A DNA stretch of 64,000 nucleotides from Mucilaginibacter_A sp964244955 (GTDB lineage Bacteria > Bacteroidota > Bacteroidia > Sphingobacteriales > Sphingobacteriaceae): positions 1-64,000 of the forward strand of contig CAXTKQ010000005.1 of assembly GCA_964244955.1 (NCBI GenBank), in the 5' to 3' direction. Positions 54,363 to 63,710 of the stretch are shown in pieces. Made by a program: the position numbers and the translations under genes. A model generated the notes under the pieces. That model had not been told where the DNA came from. It worked only from the letters and a program-made list of their open reading frames with translations, and searched no databases. Position 1 is the stretch's first letter, and each line of letters begins with the position of its first letter.

Positions 54363-57300
54363 TTAATTGCCTGTAAACTTTAACTTATACAAATCCATAG
54401 CATGGTTTTGATTGCCAGGACTTGATTGGCTTATTCTTAAATAAGCAGGCGCCGACTTATTAGCACCGGTATCAAATGTATTGCTTACCGTAACAGGGTT
54501 GTAAGCACCTAATTTAAATGTTAAAACACCGTTAGCATAAGCAAACGTAAAATCATTATAACTACTGCGCAGGGCAGCATTGTTGTTGTAAGATGTATTA
54601 TTGTTATAAATATCATCGATGCCACCATCTACAACGGTAATATTAGAGTTGACGAGCAGATAGGTATGGTAACCAGCATTTGTATTTGCATAAGCTTGGA
54701 AGCGTGCAATAATCTTTCCTGCATTATCTAATACCTCTAAATAATTGTAATTATTGCCGCTTATTGTGGGTTCTGAATCTTGCATGGTCATCCCTCCGCT
54801 TAATTTCCAGGTGGTTAAGTTACTGTTGTTGTTGTTTAAAGTGCGCTTAACAACTTGTGTCCATTGACCACTAATGTAAAGATCGGTCGAGTCTTTCTGA
54901 TAGTGAAATTGGCCTCCGTACATTGTTAGTCCTGCTGCTGGTTGGTCAACCGTCCACCCATTTCCACCTGTAAAATTGCTTTTGAAAGGAATTCCGCTCA
55001 TTAAGCTATTTGGGTCTGACGCAATGGTAGTGATGGTCGCACTAACGGTAATGGGCATGCTTTGTTCGCTAATTGTGTTTAAACCATTTACATGCCAACT
55101 ATGGATACCGGCGTGTACAGATTCATCACAATGGTAAATGTAATAATCGTTCCCTACTTTGGCCATTGCCGTTCCAAAAGCATTTCCTGCCATGCCTGCC
55201 GCACCGTTGTTGTTTTTCATCCCGGAAACGCCAAAATTCCCCACCTGCAAACCGTCATCGTAAAAGTGGTTCCAAACATTGATCTGCCCACCCTTCCAAA
55301 ACTCGGCGTTAACGTTCCAAAAAATGTCTTTGTCATAAACCATCGCATGGGTCAGGCTGTGTTGCTGTGGCCAGCCGTTGCCAATGTCAAAATCGCCATT
55401 GTTAGGGTATGCACCGTAGTAGTTTGTAAACGTACTTTTAGATGCTTTCCAGGAATAAGCGTTTTTGCCAATCGGGACTGCGCCTAAGTGCCAGCCTAAT
55501 ATACGGTCAGGGTTTACGCCATACCTTGTTGAATCTATCGGCACAGAATTGTTGAACCAAATATATTTTGTGGAGGCGTTCGTTACCCCTGTTGTTGGCT
55601 CGTTAAAAAAAGCAGGCGTATAACTGCTTACATGCGATGGGCTTGTGGCCATAACCCCCCTGCTTCCCCATATAGGGTTACCGGAACCATCAAAACCATT
55701 AAAGGAGCTTTTATATGCCTCCATATGGTCATTGCCAATGTTTTCCGTGCTGATATAGGTCCCGTCCCTCGAAATGTCCCTGCCTGGGTTCCCGGGCGGG
55801 TAAATACCTGTTGCCCGTGCGCCTGTTGGCATTAGTTCGTAAATTTCGTAAGTGTTGTTTGTGTGCCTAACAATAGCGTAAGTATGGCCAACGCCATTAT
55901 TTGTTAATGTTACAACTTGTGTAAAGCGGGTGTAATCGTCAAAATCAGGGATATTTGCTTTCCAATTTGCTTTCAGTTTCCAACTGCCGTTGGCCCCGTT
56001 GTCTAAAGTTTTAGAATAGTCCCGCTCGTATTCTACAAAGCCGGAAAATACCCTTGTAGGCATGTTCGGGTCAACACTTGCGCTCCGCGATTGTCCAACC
56101 CATGCCATTTGGTCTTTATATGTCCGGTCTGCATTAAAATGTAAATAGCGGTAGTTTTCCTTGTCGCCTACCCATAAACTGCCGTCTGGCTGGTATTTTA
56201 CAAAGCCAATAGAATAAAATTTGTAATTGTCAACATAAGGGCTGGTGGCATAGCTAACGCCCGTACCTAAAGTATTTAAGGGCGGGCCTCCGTTAACGCT
56301 GTAAAACTTGACTTGCCGGGTGTCATTGTCTGCTATGGCAACAGTAGAATAATCAGGGGAAACATCCATGTAGCCCGGTGAATTTAGCCCGGTAAAAGAA
56401 GTACCCGACTCTGTTAAAACACCTGCCGCGGTAACAGCAAATTTATGCAATACGTTATTATAAACCATAAACAGGTTGCCGCTGTTGTCGCAGGCCAAAG
56501 AAGCAGCGTTGGCATAAGTTAAAGTTTGAAGTATGGCACCGCTTGTTTTGTTTAAAATTTGCAACTGGTTCAGCCCTGCCCTTGCAATAAAAAGCAGGTT
56601 GCCAGATTTTTGCACACAAATGGAACTGATAAAGGCACCATAGTTGGCTTTAATTACCGATATGGCATTGTTATAGGTTGCCCCGCCAGAGGCATCAGCG
56701 AAACTTTCGGCAACGCCAGCAGAAAATGGCACCATTGCGGCATAAGGGCTTGCATTATCTGCGGGGTAAGCGCCATAGACCCATGAATCCTTGTTGAAAT
56801 AGTTTCCGCCGGCCCAGTAAACGATATTGCCATCTGTGCAAACATGAAGGGAGGTTTGTGTTGTTGCTTCGGCGCGCTCGTTCGCCAGTTTCCCAATATT
56901 GCCTGTCAAAAACATTTTTTGCGCCGGTGCATGTTCGCTGTAGCCCAAAGCCATAAAGCCTTTGGCCCCAACAAAACACATGTCCTCCATCTCGTTGCCT
57001 TTCAGGATATAATCACCGGTAAAATCAGTACTGCTGTTACCAATCACCCCTTCCCAAGTGTATTGCACATTATTAGTTAATACTTTAACCTGATAGTTTC
57101 CGGGAGGTGCTATTGTGCCATCATCCATTACGCCGCTCCAAATAGCTTTGTAACTACCAACTGCATATCGAACACCGTTCCATAAAGTACGTATCAGGTT
57201 TCCTGAAGCATTGTAAACACCGGCAGAAGTATTAGCACTAATGTTTAGGGTGAAATTAAAGGTGTTGTTTTGGATAACTGTTGTTGGTAGCGTATTAGCA

Positions 57301-57443
57301 GCCATTACAGCGTTGTCATTAATGATGATGGTAGATTTTTTTTCAATGGTTGAGCAGGGGTCAACTAAGGTAACTTGAAAATCTTGAGCTTGTAACTTAA
57401 GGACTGTAAGGAATGATAATAATATACAAAAAAGCGTCTTCAT
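54363..57443 (-). CDS. Large secreted protein with FlgD-Ig-like and propeller-like regions
   Basis: The 1026-residue protein has a signal peptide (cleavage after LQAQ). Residues ~55-110 (GNLIRTLWNGVRYAVGSYKAIWSG...PPGNYQVKV) resemble a FlgD Ig-like/FN3 domain. Residues ~130-800 contain repeated strand-rich blocks with D-N/G turns like a beta-propeller, and the C-terminal ~200 residues a beta-sandwich (carbohydrate-binding type by appearance). No catalytic motif seen. It lies between two Wza/Wzc pairs, so a role in binding or processing the exported polysaccharide is possible but unproven. A loose 12-mer match is at 56393-56404. Confidence 0.7.
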   Translation of the reverse strand: MKTLFCILLSFLTVLKLQAQDFQVTLVDPCSTIEKKSTIIINDNAVMAANTLPTTVIQNNTFNFTLNISANTSAGVYNASGNLIRTLWNGVRYAVGSYKAIWSGVMDDGTIAPPGNYQVKVLTNNVQYTWEGVIGNSSTDFTGDYILKGNEMEDMCFVGAKGFMALGYSEHAPAQKMFLTGNIGKLANERAEATTQTSLHVCTDGNIVYWAGGNYFNKDSWVYGAYPADNASPYAAMVPFSAGVAESFADASGGATYNNAISVIKANYGAFISSICVQKSGNLLFIARAGLNQLQILNKTSGAILQTLTYANAASLACDNSGNLFMVYNNVLHKFAVTAAGVLTESGTSFTGLNSPGYMDVSPDYSTVAIADNDTRQVKFYSVNGGPPLNTLGTGVSYATSPYVDNYKFYSIGFVKYQPDGSLWVGDKENYRYLHFNADRTYKDQMAWVGQSRSASVDPNMPTRVFSGFVEYERDYSKTLDNGANGSWKLKANWKANIPDFDDYTRFTQVVTLTNNGVGHTYAIVRHTNNTYEIYELMPTGARATGIYPPGNPGRDISRDGTYISTENIGNDHMEAYKSSFNGFDGSGNPIWGSRGVMATSPSHVSSYTPAFFNEPTTGVTNASTKYIWFNNSVPIDSTRYGVNPDRILGWHLGAVPIGKNAYSWKASKSTFTNYYGAYPNNGDFDIGNGWPQQHSLTHAMVYDKDIFWNVNAEFWKGGQINVWNHFYDDGLQVGNFGVSGMKNNNGAAGMAGNAFGTAMAKVGNDYYIYHCDESVHAGIHSWHVNGLNTISEQSMPITVSATITTIASDPNSLMSGIPFKSNFTGGNGWTVDQPAAGLTMYGGQFHYQKDSTDLYISGQWTQVVKRTLNNNNSNLTTWKLSGGMTMQDSEPTISGNNYNYLEVLDNAGKIIARFQAYANTNAGYHTYLLVNSNITVVDGGIDDIYNNNTSYNNNAALRSSYNDFTFAYANGVLTFKLGAYNPVTVSNTFDTGANKSAPAYLRISQSSPGNQNHAMDLYKLKFTGN

Positions 57444-57531
57444 TTATAGTTTATAAAAACCTGAGCAAGTTAATTTTTTAGCAATATATTGTGATCATTA
57501 ATTAAAAGGCAAAAGTGCTTTCAACAATTGT

Positions 57532-57565
57532 ATAATTATCTAAAATTTAAATTTTAGATAATTAT
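57532..57565. repeat. Perfect 34-bp AT-rich palindrome
   Basis: Seventeen-base arms, ATAATTATCTAAAATTT on the left and its exact reverse complement on the right, with no spacer. It lies ~90 bases upstream of the secreted-protein start. It could be an operator, a cruciform or a bidirectional hairpin. Confidence 0.85.
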
Positions 57566-57893
57566 GATTTAAATCCACCTTTTACATATATTTTTATTTA
57601 TAAAAATTCTATCAGATTAATATTTCCTTTTTATAATTATTCCTTGTAACGTAAATTTGGAGTAAAAAGTTATATAAGTAATTTAATAAACGTAATATTT
57701 GTTGTTCTTATTAAAGGGTAATACCATTTGTCCAATACAAAGATTCAATTCAAACATTTTGTCCAAGCCTTCTTCCTGCTTAAAAAATAACTTTAATTAC
57801 AAGCTGAAAATAATACGCCCTGTTGGTTCTTTTTGTATCCAGCATTTATATGGAATTTGATTTGCTACAATCCAACCAATAATTTTTGTGTGG

Positions 57894-57905
57894 TAAAAGA
57901 AGTAT
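57894..57905 (+). repeat. Dispersed element, GTAT variant
   Basis: TAAAAGAAGTAT preceded by CCAATAATTTTTGTGTGG, a strong extended-flank match, ~140 bases upstream of the OmpA-like gene. Confidence 0.75.
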
Positions 57906-58044
57906 CAGCAAATCGGATAAAAATCTTTTCCCCTAAAATTTCGTACTTGCCTGTACATGCAAAATCCAATGTTTTTGTACGCAAACAAAAATAAATTCAA
58001 GCTGTGTTTATTTATATTAATTAACCATTTAAAACCAATACCTT

Positions 58045-58515
58045 ATGAAAATTAAATTATTTATTACAGCTTTGGCCCTGTTGCTTTTTTTTGCAGGTGT
58101 AAAAGCAATTGACGCAGGCCCGACAAAAAAAACTGCCCGTAAAATAGCAGCAACAGACAACAGCACTTTGATTGCCGAAGTAACCCGCAACCTGGAGTAT
58201 GATTTTGCCAAGGCTACTGTCCGTACCGCTTACTATGCCAACCTCAACAAGCTGGCCAAATTGGTGATTGATGACGACTACGTAGTATCGCTGCGCGGCC
58301 ATGCCGATTCTATAGGCCAGTTTAAACCAAATTGGGTGCTGTCAGAAAAAAGGGCGGTGGAAGTTAAAGATTACTTAGTTGCAAAAGGTGTAAAAAAAGA
58401 CCATATCGTAACCGTCCCTTTTGGCAGCACCATTCCGATTGCTTCTAACAAAACACCCGAAGGACGCCAAAAAAACCGCCGCGTAGAGATCAAACTTAAA
58501 GAGATAGCCAAATAA
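58045..58515 (+). CDS. OmpA-family peptidoglycan-binding protein
   Basis: The 156-residue protein has a signal peptide (cleavage near VKAIDA) and one OmpA-C domain (~residues 45-155): DDYVVSLRGHADSIGQFKPNWVLSEKRAVEVKDYLVAKGV and RQKNRRVEIKL contain the Asp and Arg that bind diaminopimelate. No beta-barrel is present, so it is probably a periplasmic or outer-membrane-associated stabiliser. It precedes the second Wza/Wzc pair, separated by an inverted pair of dispersed elements. Confidence 0.9.
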   Translation: MKIKLFITALALLLFFAGVKAIDAGPTKKTARKIAATDNSTLIAEVTRNLEYDFAKATVRTAYYANLNKLAKLVIDDDYVVSLRGHADSIGQFKPNWVLSEKRAVEVKDYLVAKGVKKDHIVTVPFGSTIPIASNKTPEGRQKNRRVEIKLKEIAK

Positions 58516-58547
58516 GTAGGTTATTTTTTTAAAATAACATTATCCAA

Positions 58548-58641
58548 ATGCTTCTTTTACCCGTATAAATTTGTACCTATCAAGATAAAAAAGTACAGCA
58601 ATATATAAAATACGCAGATTTTAGGTAGGTAAAAGAAGCAT
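58548..58641. repeat. Divergent inverted pair of the dispersed element
   Basis: ATGCTTCTTTTA (58548-58559) and TAAAAGAAGCAT (58630-58641) are exact inverted copies 70 bases apart between the OmpA-like and Wza-like genes. Flanks CCCGTATAAATTTG and GCAGATTTTAGGTAGG fit the extended form. Confidence 0.85.
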
Positions 58642-58750
58642 TTTCACAAACATTACCTTGACTAAATTTTACAAAGTTCATATTTAAAACGCCTTTTTGG
58701 TATTATCAAACTATATTTGTGTCCAGTTCTTTAAAAAATCATCCAAACTT

Positions 58751-59539
58751 ATGAAGTTAAATTTTAGGATCCTCTTTTTGTTCTTTTGTTGCCAAGTGCT
58801 GCTTTCGTCCTGTGCAAATACCAGAAAGTCAACTTACTTTGTCAACCAATCTGATACCACACTCGCTTCAAAAAATGAGGCTCCTTTAACTTATATCCAG
58901 CCAAATGATTTGTTGAGTATTGCTGTGAGCAGCTTAAACCCTGCGGCCACGGCTGTTTTCAACACACCAAATAATTCCTACGTCAGCTCTTCATCTGCAA
59001 CGGGCATAAACCTGCAATCGCCTGGTTACTTGGTCAATACCGATGGCAATATCCAGTTCCCGATTATTGGCAACCTTAAAGTTTCCGGGTTAACCACCAA
59101 CCAATTGCGCGAGCAGCTTACCAGAAGTTTAATTGACCGCAAATTGCTGGTTGACCCGGTAGTAGTGGTGCGCCAGTTAAATTTTAAAGTAAGTGTTTTG
59201 GGCGAAGTTGCCCGTCCAACCGTTATCAATGTGCCCAGCGAAAAAATCTCTTTGTTGGAGGCTTTAGGTTTGGCCGGCGATATTACCGTTTTTGGCCGCA
59301 AAGACAATGTTTTGGTGATCCGGGAAGAAAGCGGCAAAAAAATCATCCGCCACTTAAACCTAAACTCCAACCAGCTTTTTAATTCTCCATATTACTATTT
59401 AAAATCCAATGATATTGTTTATGTGGAAGCAAATAAGGCAAAAGCAGCCAGCGGCGGACAAACGGTACAAGTTTTGCCTATCGTTTTGAGCGGGTTATCG
59501 TTTATCGCAATTATAGTTTCCAGCATTTTAAGAAAATAA
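58751..59539 (+). CDS. Wza-like polysaccharide export lipoprotein (second copy)
   Basis: The ATG at 58751 (18 codons after an upstream in-frame start) gives 262 residues with a clean signal peptide and lipobox LSSC. The export domain (YIQPNDLLSIAVSS... VVVRQLNFKVSVLGEVARPT) and SLBB-like region parallel the gene at 53101-53892, and there is a C-terminal helix. A TATATTTG box at 58712-58719 may be the -7 element, but no well-spaced TTG was found. It is followed by a Wzc-like gene after 15 bases. Confidence 0.92.
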   Translation: MKLNFRILFLFFCCQVLLSSCANTRKSTYFVNQSDTTLASKNEAPLTYIQPNDLLSIAVSSLNPAATAVFNTPNNSYVSSSSATGINLQSPGYLVNTDGNIQFPIIGNLKVSGLTTNQLREQLTRSLIDRKLLVDPVVVVRQLNFKVSVLGEVARPTVINVPSEKISLLEALGLAGDITVFGRKDNVLVIREESGKKIIRHLNLNSNQLFNSPYYYLKSNDIVYVEANKAKAASGGQTVQVLPIVLSGLSFIAIIVSSILRK

Positions 59540-59554
59540 TAATTAAAAAATATC

Positions 59555-61879
59555 ATGAACAAAAAAATTTCTGAAGATAAGGACTCCAATTTTAGCAGCA
59601 GCTTTATATTTAGATATTTGCCGTACTGGCCACTATTTTTATTGCTCACCCTGATCGCTCTAGGCGGAGCGTGGTTTTACCTAAAATTTGCAACGCCCCA
59701 ATACGAAGTTAATGCCCGTATCTTAATCAAGGACGAAAAAAAAGGTTCTGAAGATGCAAAAGCCTTAGAATCATTGGATTTGATCTCGCCAAAAAAAACC
59801 ATTGACAACGAAATGGAGGTAATCCAATCAAAAACACTTTTGACCAATGTGGTAAAAAACCTTGATTTATATGCGCCAGTTTCCGAAGAGCAACGCTTTA
59901 AAAGTATTTCGGCCTATAGCAGCAGCCCGGTTACGATTGTTGCCGACAGCAATAATATGCGCGAAGTAGCCAAAGTATATTTTACGGCCGATAAAAACAG
60001 TGTTAAATTTGGCGGCAAAAGTTATCTTTTGAATGAATGGGTGGATACGCCGTACGACCGGTTAAAATTCAAAAAAAACATTTACCGCACACCAGAGGAA
60101 ACCGACAAGAAGTTGTATTTTTCGCTGATTGCGCCTAAAAAAGTAGCTTCATCTTTGGCTTCGAGGTTAAAAGTAACTGCGGCCAACAAAATGTCGAGTA
60201 TTGTTGACCTGAATTTTACTGATGAAAGCCCGGCACGCGGAGAAGATATTGTTAACGAACTGATTAAAGTTTATAACAAATCCATTATTGACGAAAAGAA
60301 CGTGCTGGCATCCAATACTTTGGAATTTATTAACGAACGGTTGGCACGTGTAGAAGACGATTTGGTTACGATCGAACACAAACTGCAGGCCTATAAAGCC
60401 AACAAAGGCGCTGTGGATGTAGATACACAGGGGAAATTATTCCTCGAAAACGTAAGCAGCAACGATCAAAAGGTTGGTGATATCAACCAAAAACTGTCGG
60501 TTTTGAACCAGGTAGAAAATTCTGTACGCTCAGGAAGTTTATCGGGCGGTATCATTCCTTCGATGGCCGGCGTAGATGACCCTTCTTTAACCCAAATGGT
60601 CAAAAATATTTACGACCTGCAGATCCAGGCTGAAAGTATGCGGAAAACTACCGGCGAAAATAACCCTACATATGTAGCTGTTGTAGATCAAGTTAATAAA
60701 ATCAGGCCGCAAATTATGGCAAACATCCAAAACCAAAAGCGCAGTTTGGAGGCCAGCCGTGGCAACATTTCTTCTACAAACAACTCTTACTCTTCCGTTT
60801 TGCAAGCTTTGCCTGAAACACAAAGGCAACTGGTGGACATTAACCGCGAGCAAAGTTTAAAAAGCCACCTTTACGAGTTTTTGCAGCAAAAGAAAGAAGA
60901 AACCCAACTGTCTTATGTTTCTAATTTGTTTGGCAGCAAAGTAGTTGACCGTGCCGAAGCGTCCGAATATCCGGTTAGCCCGAAAAAGAAATTTGCTTAT
61001 TTAAGTGCCGTCTTGCTTGCTTTGGTTACCGGTTTTGGAATTGTAGTTGGAAAAGAAACGTTGCGCAGCAAAGTGATGTTCCAAAAAGAAATTGAAAGCC
61101 TGACGAAACTGCCGGTTATCGGCGAGATCACGGCAGAAAAATCAAAAAACGCTATTGTGATTGGCAACAACCAAAAAACGTTGATTGCAGAGCAATTTAG
61201 AAAATTAAGGACGACGCTGAATTATCTTGGTATCGGCAACAAGCAAAAAAGGATTTTGATCACTTCAGCCATCTCCGGAGAAGGGAAAAGTTTTGTGGCT
61301 ACCAACCTGGCCATCAGCCTCGCGTTGACCGGCAAAAAAGTGGTTTTGGTTGATTTCGATTTGAACAACCCATCGCTTGCCACAAAATTAAACATCCATA
61401 CTGATCAGGCCGGTGTAACCGAGTATTTACAGGGAAAAGCTTCCCCGGATACCATTGTTGCGCAAACTTCGATTGACGAAAACCTGTCTTTTATTTCTGC
61501 CGGAAAGTTGCCAAAAAATCCTTCAGAATTGATTATGAATGGCAAAGCAGAAGATTTGTTAAATTATCTCGACGGTATCTTTGATTACATCGTGATTGAT
61601 ATTGCCCCGGTTGGCCCCGTTTCTGATGCGTATATTGTTTCTCCATTTTGCGATGCCACACTTTACATCGTTAGGCATGGCTACACGCCAAAAGTTTTTA
61701 TCGAAAGGATTGATGAAAACAACCGCTTAAATAAGCTGACGAACGCCGCCATTGTTTTTAACGGTGTATCTACCAGAGGTTTAGGCAGCGGTTACGGCTA
61801 TGGCTACGGTTATGGTTACGGCTATGGTTATACTTACGACGATAAAAAAGCCAAGTCGCTTCCGGCGTTGAGAAAGTAA
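59555..61879 (+). CDS. Wzc-like tyrosine-protein kinase (second copy)
   Basis: The 774-residue protein has two membrane helices (~25-45 and ~485-505), a periplasmic coiled-coil Wzz domain and a BY-kinase domain with Walker A ISGEGKS near residue 575, Walker A' LVDFDLNNP and Walker B YIVIDIAP. The Walker A' has D-F-D-L in place of D-x-D-x-R. The C-terminal tail carries a run of six to seven Gly-Tyr dipeptides and a Thr-Tyr (61795-61833), a tyrosine cluster for autophosphorylation encoded by a near-perfect GGNTAY tandem repeat. It works with the Wza-like protein upstream. Confidence 0.92.
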   Translation: MNKKISEDKDSNFSSSFIFRYLPYWPLFLLLTLIALGGAWFYLKFATPQYEVNARILIKDEKKGSEDAKALESLDLISPKKTIDNEMEVIQSKTLLTNVVKNLDLYAPVSEEQRFKSISAYSSSPVTIVADSNNMREVAKVYFTADKNSVKFGGKSYLLNEWVDTPYDRLKFKKNIYRTPEETDKKLYFSLIAPKKVASSLASRLKVTAANKMSSIVDLNFTDESPARGEDIVNELIKVYNKSIIDEKNVLASNTLEFINERLARVEDDLVTIEHKLQAYKANKGAVDVDTQGKLFLENVSSNDQKVGDINQKLSVLNQVENSVRSGSLSGGIIPSMAGVDDPSLTQMVKNIYDLQIQAESMRKTTGENNPTYVAVVDQVNKIRPQIMANIQNQKRSLEASRGNISSTNNSYSSVLQALPETQRQLVDINREQSLKSHLYEFLQQKKEETQLSYVSNLFGSKVVDRAEASEYPVSPKKKFAYLSAVLLALVTGFGIVVGKETLRSKVMFQKEIESLTKLPVIGEITAEKSKNAIVIGNNQKTLIAEQFRKLRTTLNYLGIGNKQKRILITSAISGEGKSFVATNLAISLALTGKKVVLVDFDLNNPSLATKLNIHTDQAGVTEYLQGKASPDTIVAQTSIDENLSFISAGKLPKNPSELIMNGKAEDLLNYLDGIFDYIVIDIAPVGPVSDAYIVSPFCDATLYIVRHGYTPKVFIERIDENNRLNKLTNAAIVFNGVSTRGLGSGYGYGYGYGYGYGYTYDDKKAKSLPALRK

Positions 61880-61934
61880 CTGTCAGATTGAGAGCCAACA
61901 ATGCACATATCCATCTTCAACTAAAATTAACCGC

Positions 61935-61993
61935 ATGCTTCTTTTACCTGCAAAAAATTGGTCATACCAAAAAACAACCGATAAAAGAAGCAT
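61935..61993. repeat. Divergent inverted pair of the dispersed element
   Basis: ATGCTTCTTTTA (61935-61946) and TAAAAGAAGCAT (61982-61993) with inner ATTGGTCATACCAA, so the whole 59-base block can fold as one long hairpin. It lies in the 230-base gap between the Wzc and flippase genes. A 60-codon open frame over the block has no family and is not called. Confidence 0.85.
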
Positions 61994-62109
61994 TGGTAAT
62001 TCTTTCATCATATCAGCCTTTTGTCCATCAATGCCTGCCCATTTGATTGCTTATCAATCTACTGCTTGCTGGATTGAGTGGGTTTTTAAAATTGTGTTAA
62101 ACCTCGTTC

Positions 62110-63659
62110 ATGAATAATAAAGTATTAAAGTGGAATTTCGTTTTTCAATATGGTTACGTCCTCACTAATATATTTAATTCCATCATTTTACTGCCGCTTT
62201 ATGTAAAGCATATTGATTCGGCAACATTAGGCATCTGGCTGGCCACGGGCAATATTTTAAATTGGATTACACTGACCGATCCGGGCGTTGGCGATGTCCT
62301 TCAACAAAAAATTGCCGAACTGAAAGGGAAAAACCTGCTGAAAGAAGTTGGCCAAACCATCGGTGCCGGTTTTTTTGCATCCTCCATCATCCTGGTTATT
62401 TCTNNNNNNNNNNAGTTGGCTTTGTGTTTTATTTTCTTCTTGGCACGATCATCAACAAAGACGTTTCCATCTACCCGCATTTGCAAACCGCTTTGATGCT
62501 TTCGATTATCGCCATCGGCATGTCGCTGGTTTCGTTCAGCATGTCGGGCATCAACCAGGGCTTGCAAAATTCTGCCGATGTTGCTATTGCTACAATCCTG
62601 GCAAATATCCTTTTTCTCATCACCAATGTTATTTTACTGTACAAAGGTTTTGGTGTGATTTCCATTGCATTTTCTAACCTTGCCCGTGCTGTTTTTATCA
62701 ACATTTACAACCTTGCCTCGATGTTCAAAGCGTTGAAAAAGGAGAACCTGAAAGCGGAGTTTGACCTTCCGTATTTTAAAAAATTTATCAAAATATTTTC
62801 TTTTACCTCTGTTTCCAGGATCATTATCGGGCTTTCGGGAAGTGTAGACATGATTATGCTGGCCCGTTTTATCCCGCCAAGTATGATCACCGTTTTTGAG
62901 ATCAACAAACGCCCCATCAACATGACCTCAGGTTTAATCGGCCGCCATTCTGTCGCCTTGATGCCTTTAATTTCTCATGGAAAAGGAAAAGGCGACGATG
63001 AAAAGATGGTCGGCTTTATTGGCAGCCAGTTCAGGATTTATTCGTATGGTGTCCTTTTTACATCTTTTATGTTTTGGCTCACATACCGAAACCTCATCTC
63101 GCTCTGGACCGGAAGTTCAAAATATGCAGGTGATACCATTTTACATTTATTGATTGCCAACTTCTTTTTCGGGCTGATCGGCTACTTCATGTCCAACATG
63201 TGTTATGCCCTGGGCGATATCAAGATGAACAGTTTGGTCAACATGGTAAAAGGTATTTTTTTAGGCGTTTCCATGTATTTCGTTGCCCAAAAGTTTGGCA
63301 TTATTGGTACGCTTTGTGTCTTCATTTTTATCGGCGCATCCACCGATGTTACCTATTTTTCTTACCGCTTGCACAAATTGGGGTATTTGAAATTTTCGTT
63401 GATCAAAAATATTTTTGGCGTTTGGCTGGCCATAGTTCCAGTCAGTTTATTGGCCGGCTACGGTTGCAAGTTGTTGGTTGGGCATCTCTTTGCCGAAAAC
63501 ATTTACCTGTTCAAATTATTGGTTAGCGGTTCTTTGTTCACCATTATTTTTATGGTCGCGGTTTTTATTTTTGATGCCGAGATCCGTAATACCATTAAAA
63601 ATTTGAAGGAAAAGTTTTTGATCGGCCCGTTTTATAAATTAAAGTTGAGAAGGGCTTAA
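62110..63659 (+). CDS. wzx: Wzx-like polysaccharide flippase (frame broken by an assembly gap)
   Basis: The ATG at 62110 opens 98 codons (NNKVLKWNFVFQYGYVLTNIFNSIILLPLYVKHI, GIWLATGNILNWITLTDPGVGDVL) up to the 10-N gap at 62404. The rest of the protein (VGFVFYFLLGTII onward, to 63659) continues in another frame. The frames join only if the true gap is 2 modulo 3. Together they form a ~515-residue protein with about 12-14 membrane helices, matching PST/MOP flippases that turn lipid-linked repeat units across the inner membrane. It follows the second Wza/Wzc pair. Confidence 0.83.
62404..62413. other. Assembly gap (10 N) inside the flippase gene
   Basis: TTATTTCT left and AGTTGGC right share no overlap. 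Ten N creates an artificial frameshift. Confidence 0.95.
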
Positions 63660-63710
63660 TTGAAATTATAATTGTATTTTTTAATTTATAGCCGTGTTAA
63701 TATTTTTTGA

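Larger units (their letters stand above)
57444..58044. other. 601-base intergenic region between divergent genes
   Basis: It separates the minus-strand secreted-protein gene from the plus-strand OmpA-like gene, so promoters for both must lie here; no clear TAnnTTTG box was identified. It holds the perfect 34-bp palindrome (57532-57565) and one dispersed element (57894-57905). Confidence 0.7.

Noticed and set aside
564..61993. The repeated 12-mer as a CRISPR array or transposon end
   Set aside because: Copies are far apart, spacing is irregular, no spacers, no cas genes and no transposase or RAYT-like gene in the window. A REP-type role remains open but cannot be shown here.
564..61993. The repeated 12-mer as a promoter element
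   Set aside because: It does not resemble the TTG/TAnnTTTG promoter, occurs inside genes on either strand and after stop codons, and shows no fixed distance to start codons.
61935..62117. Open frame of 60 codons over the inverted element pair
   Set aside because: It consists mostly of the repeated element and ends inside the flippase gene start; no family or start signal supports it.
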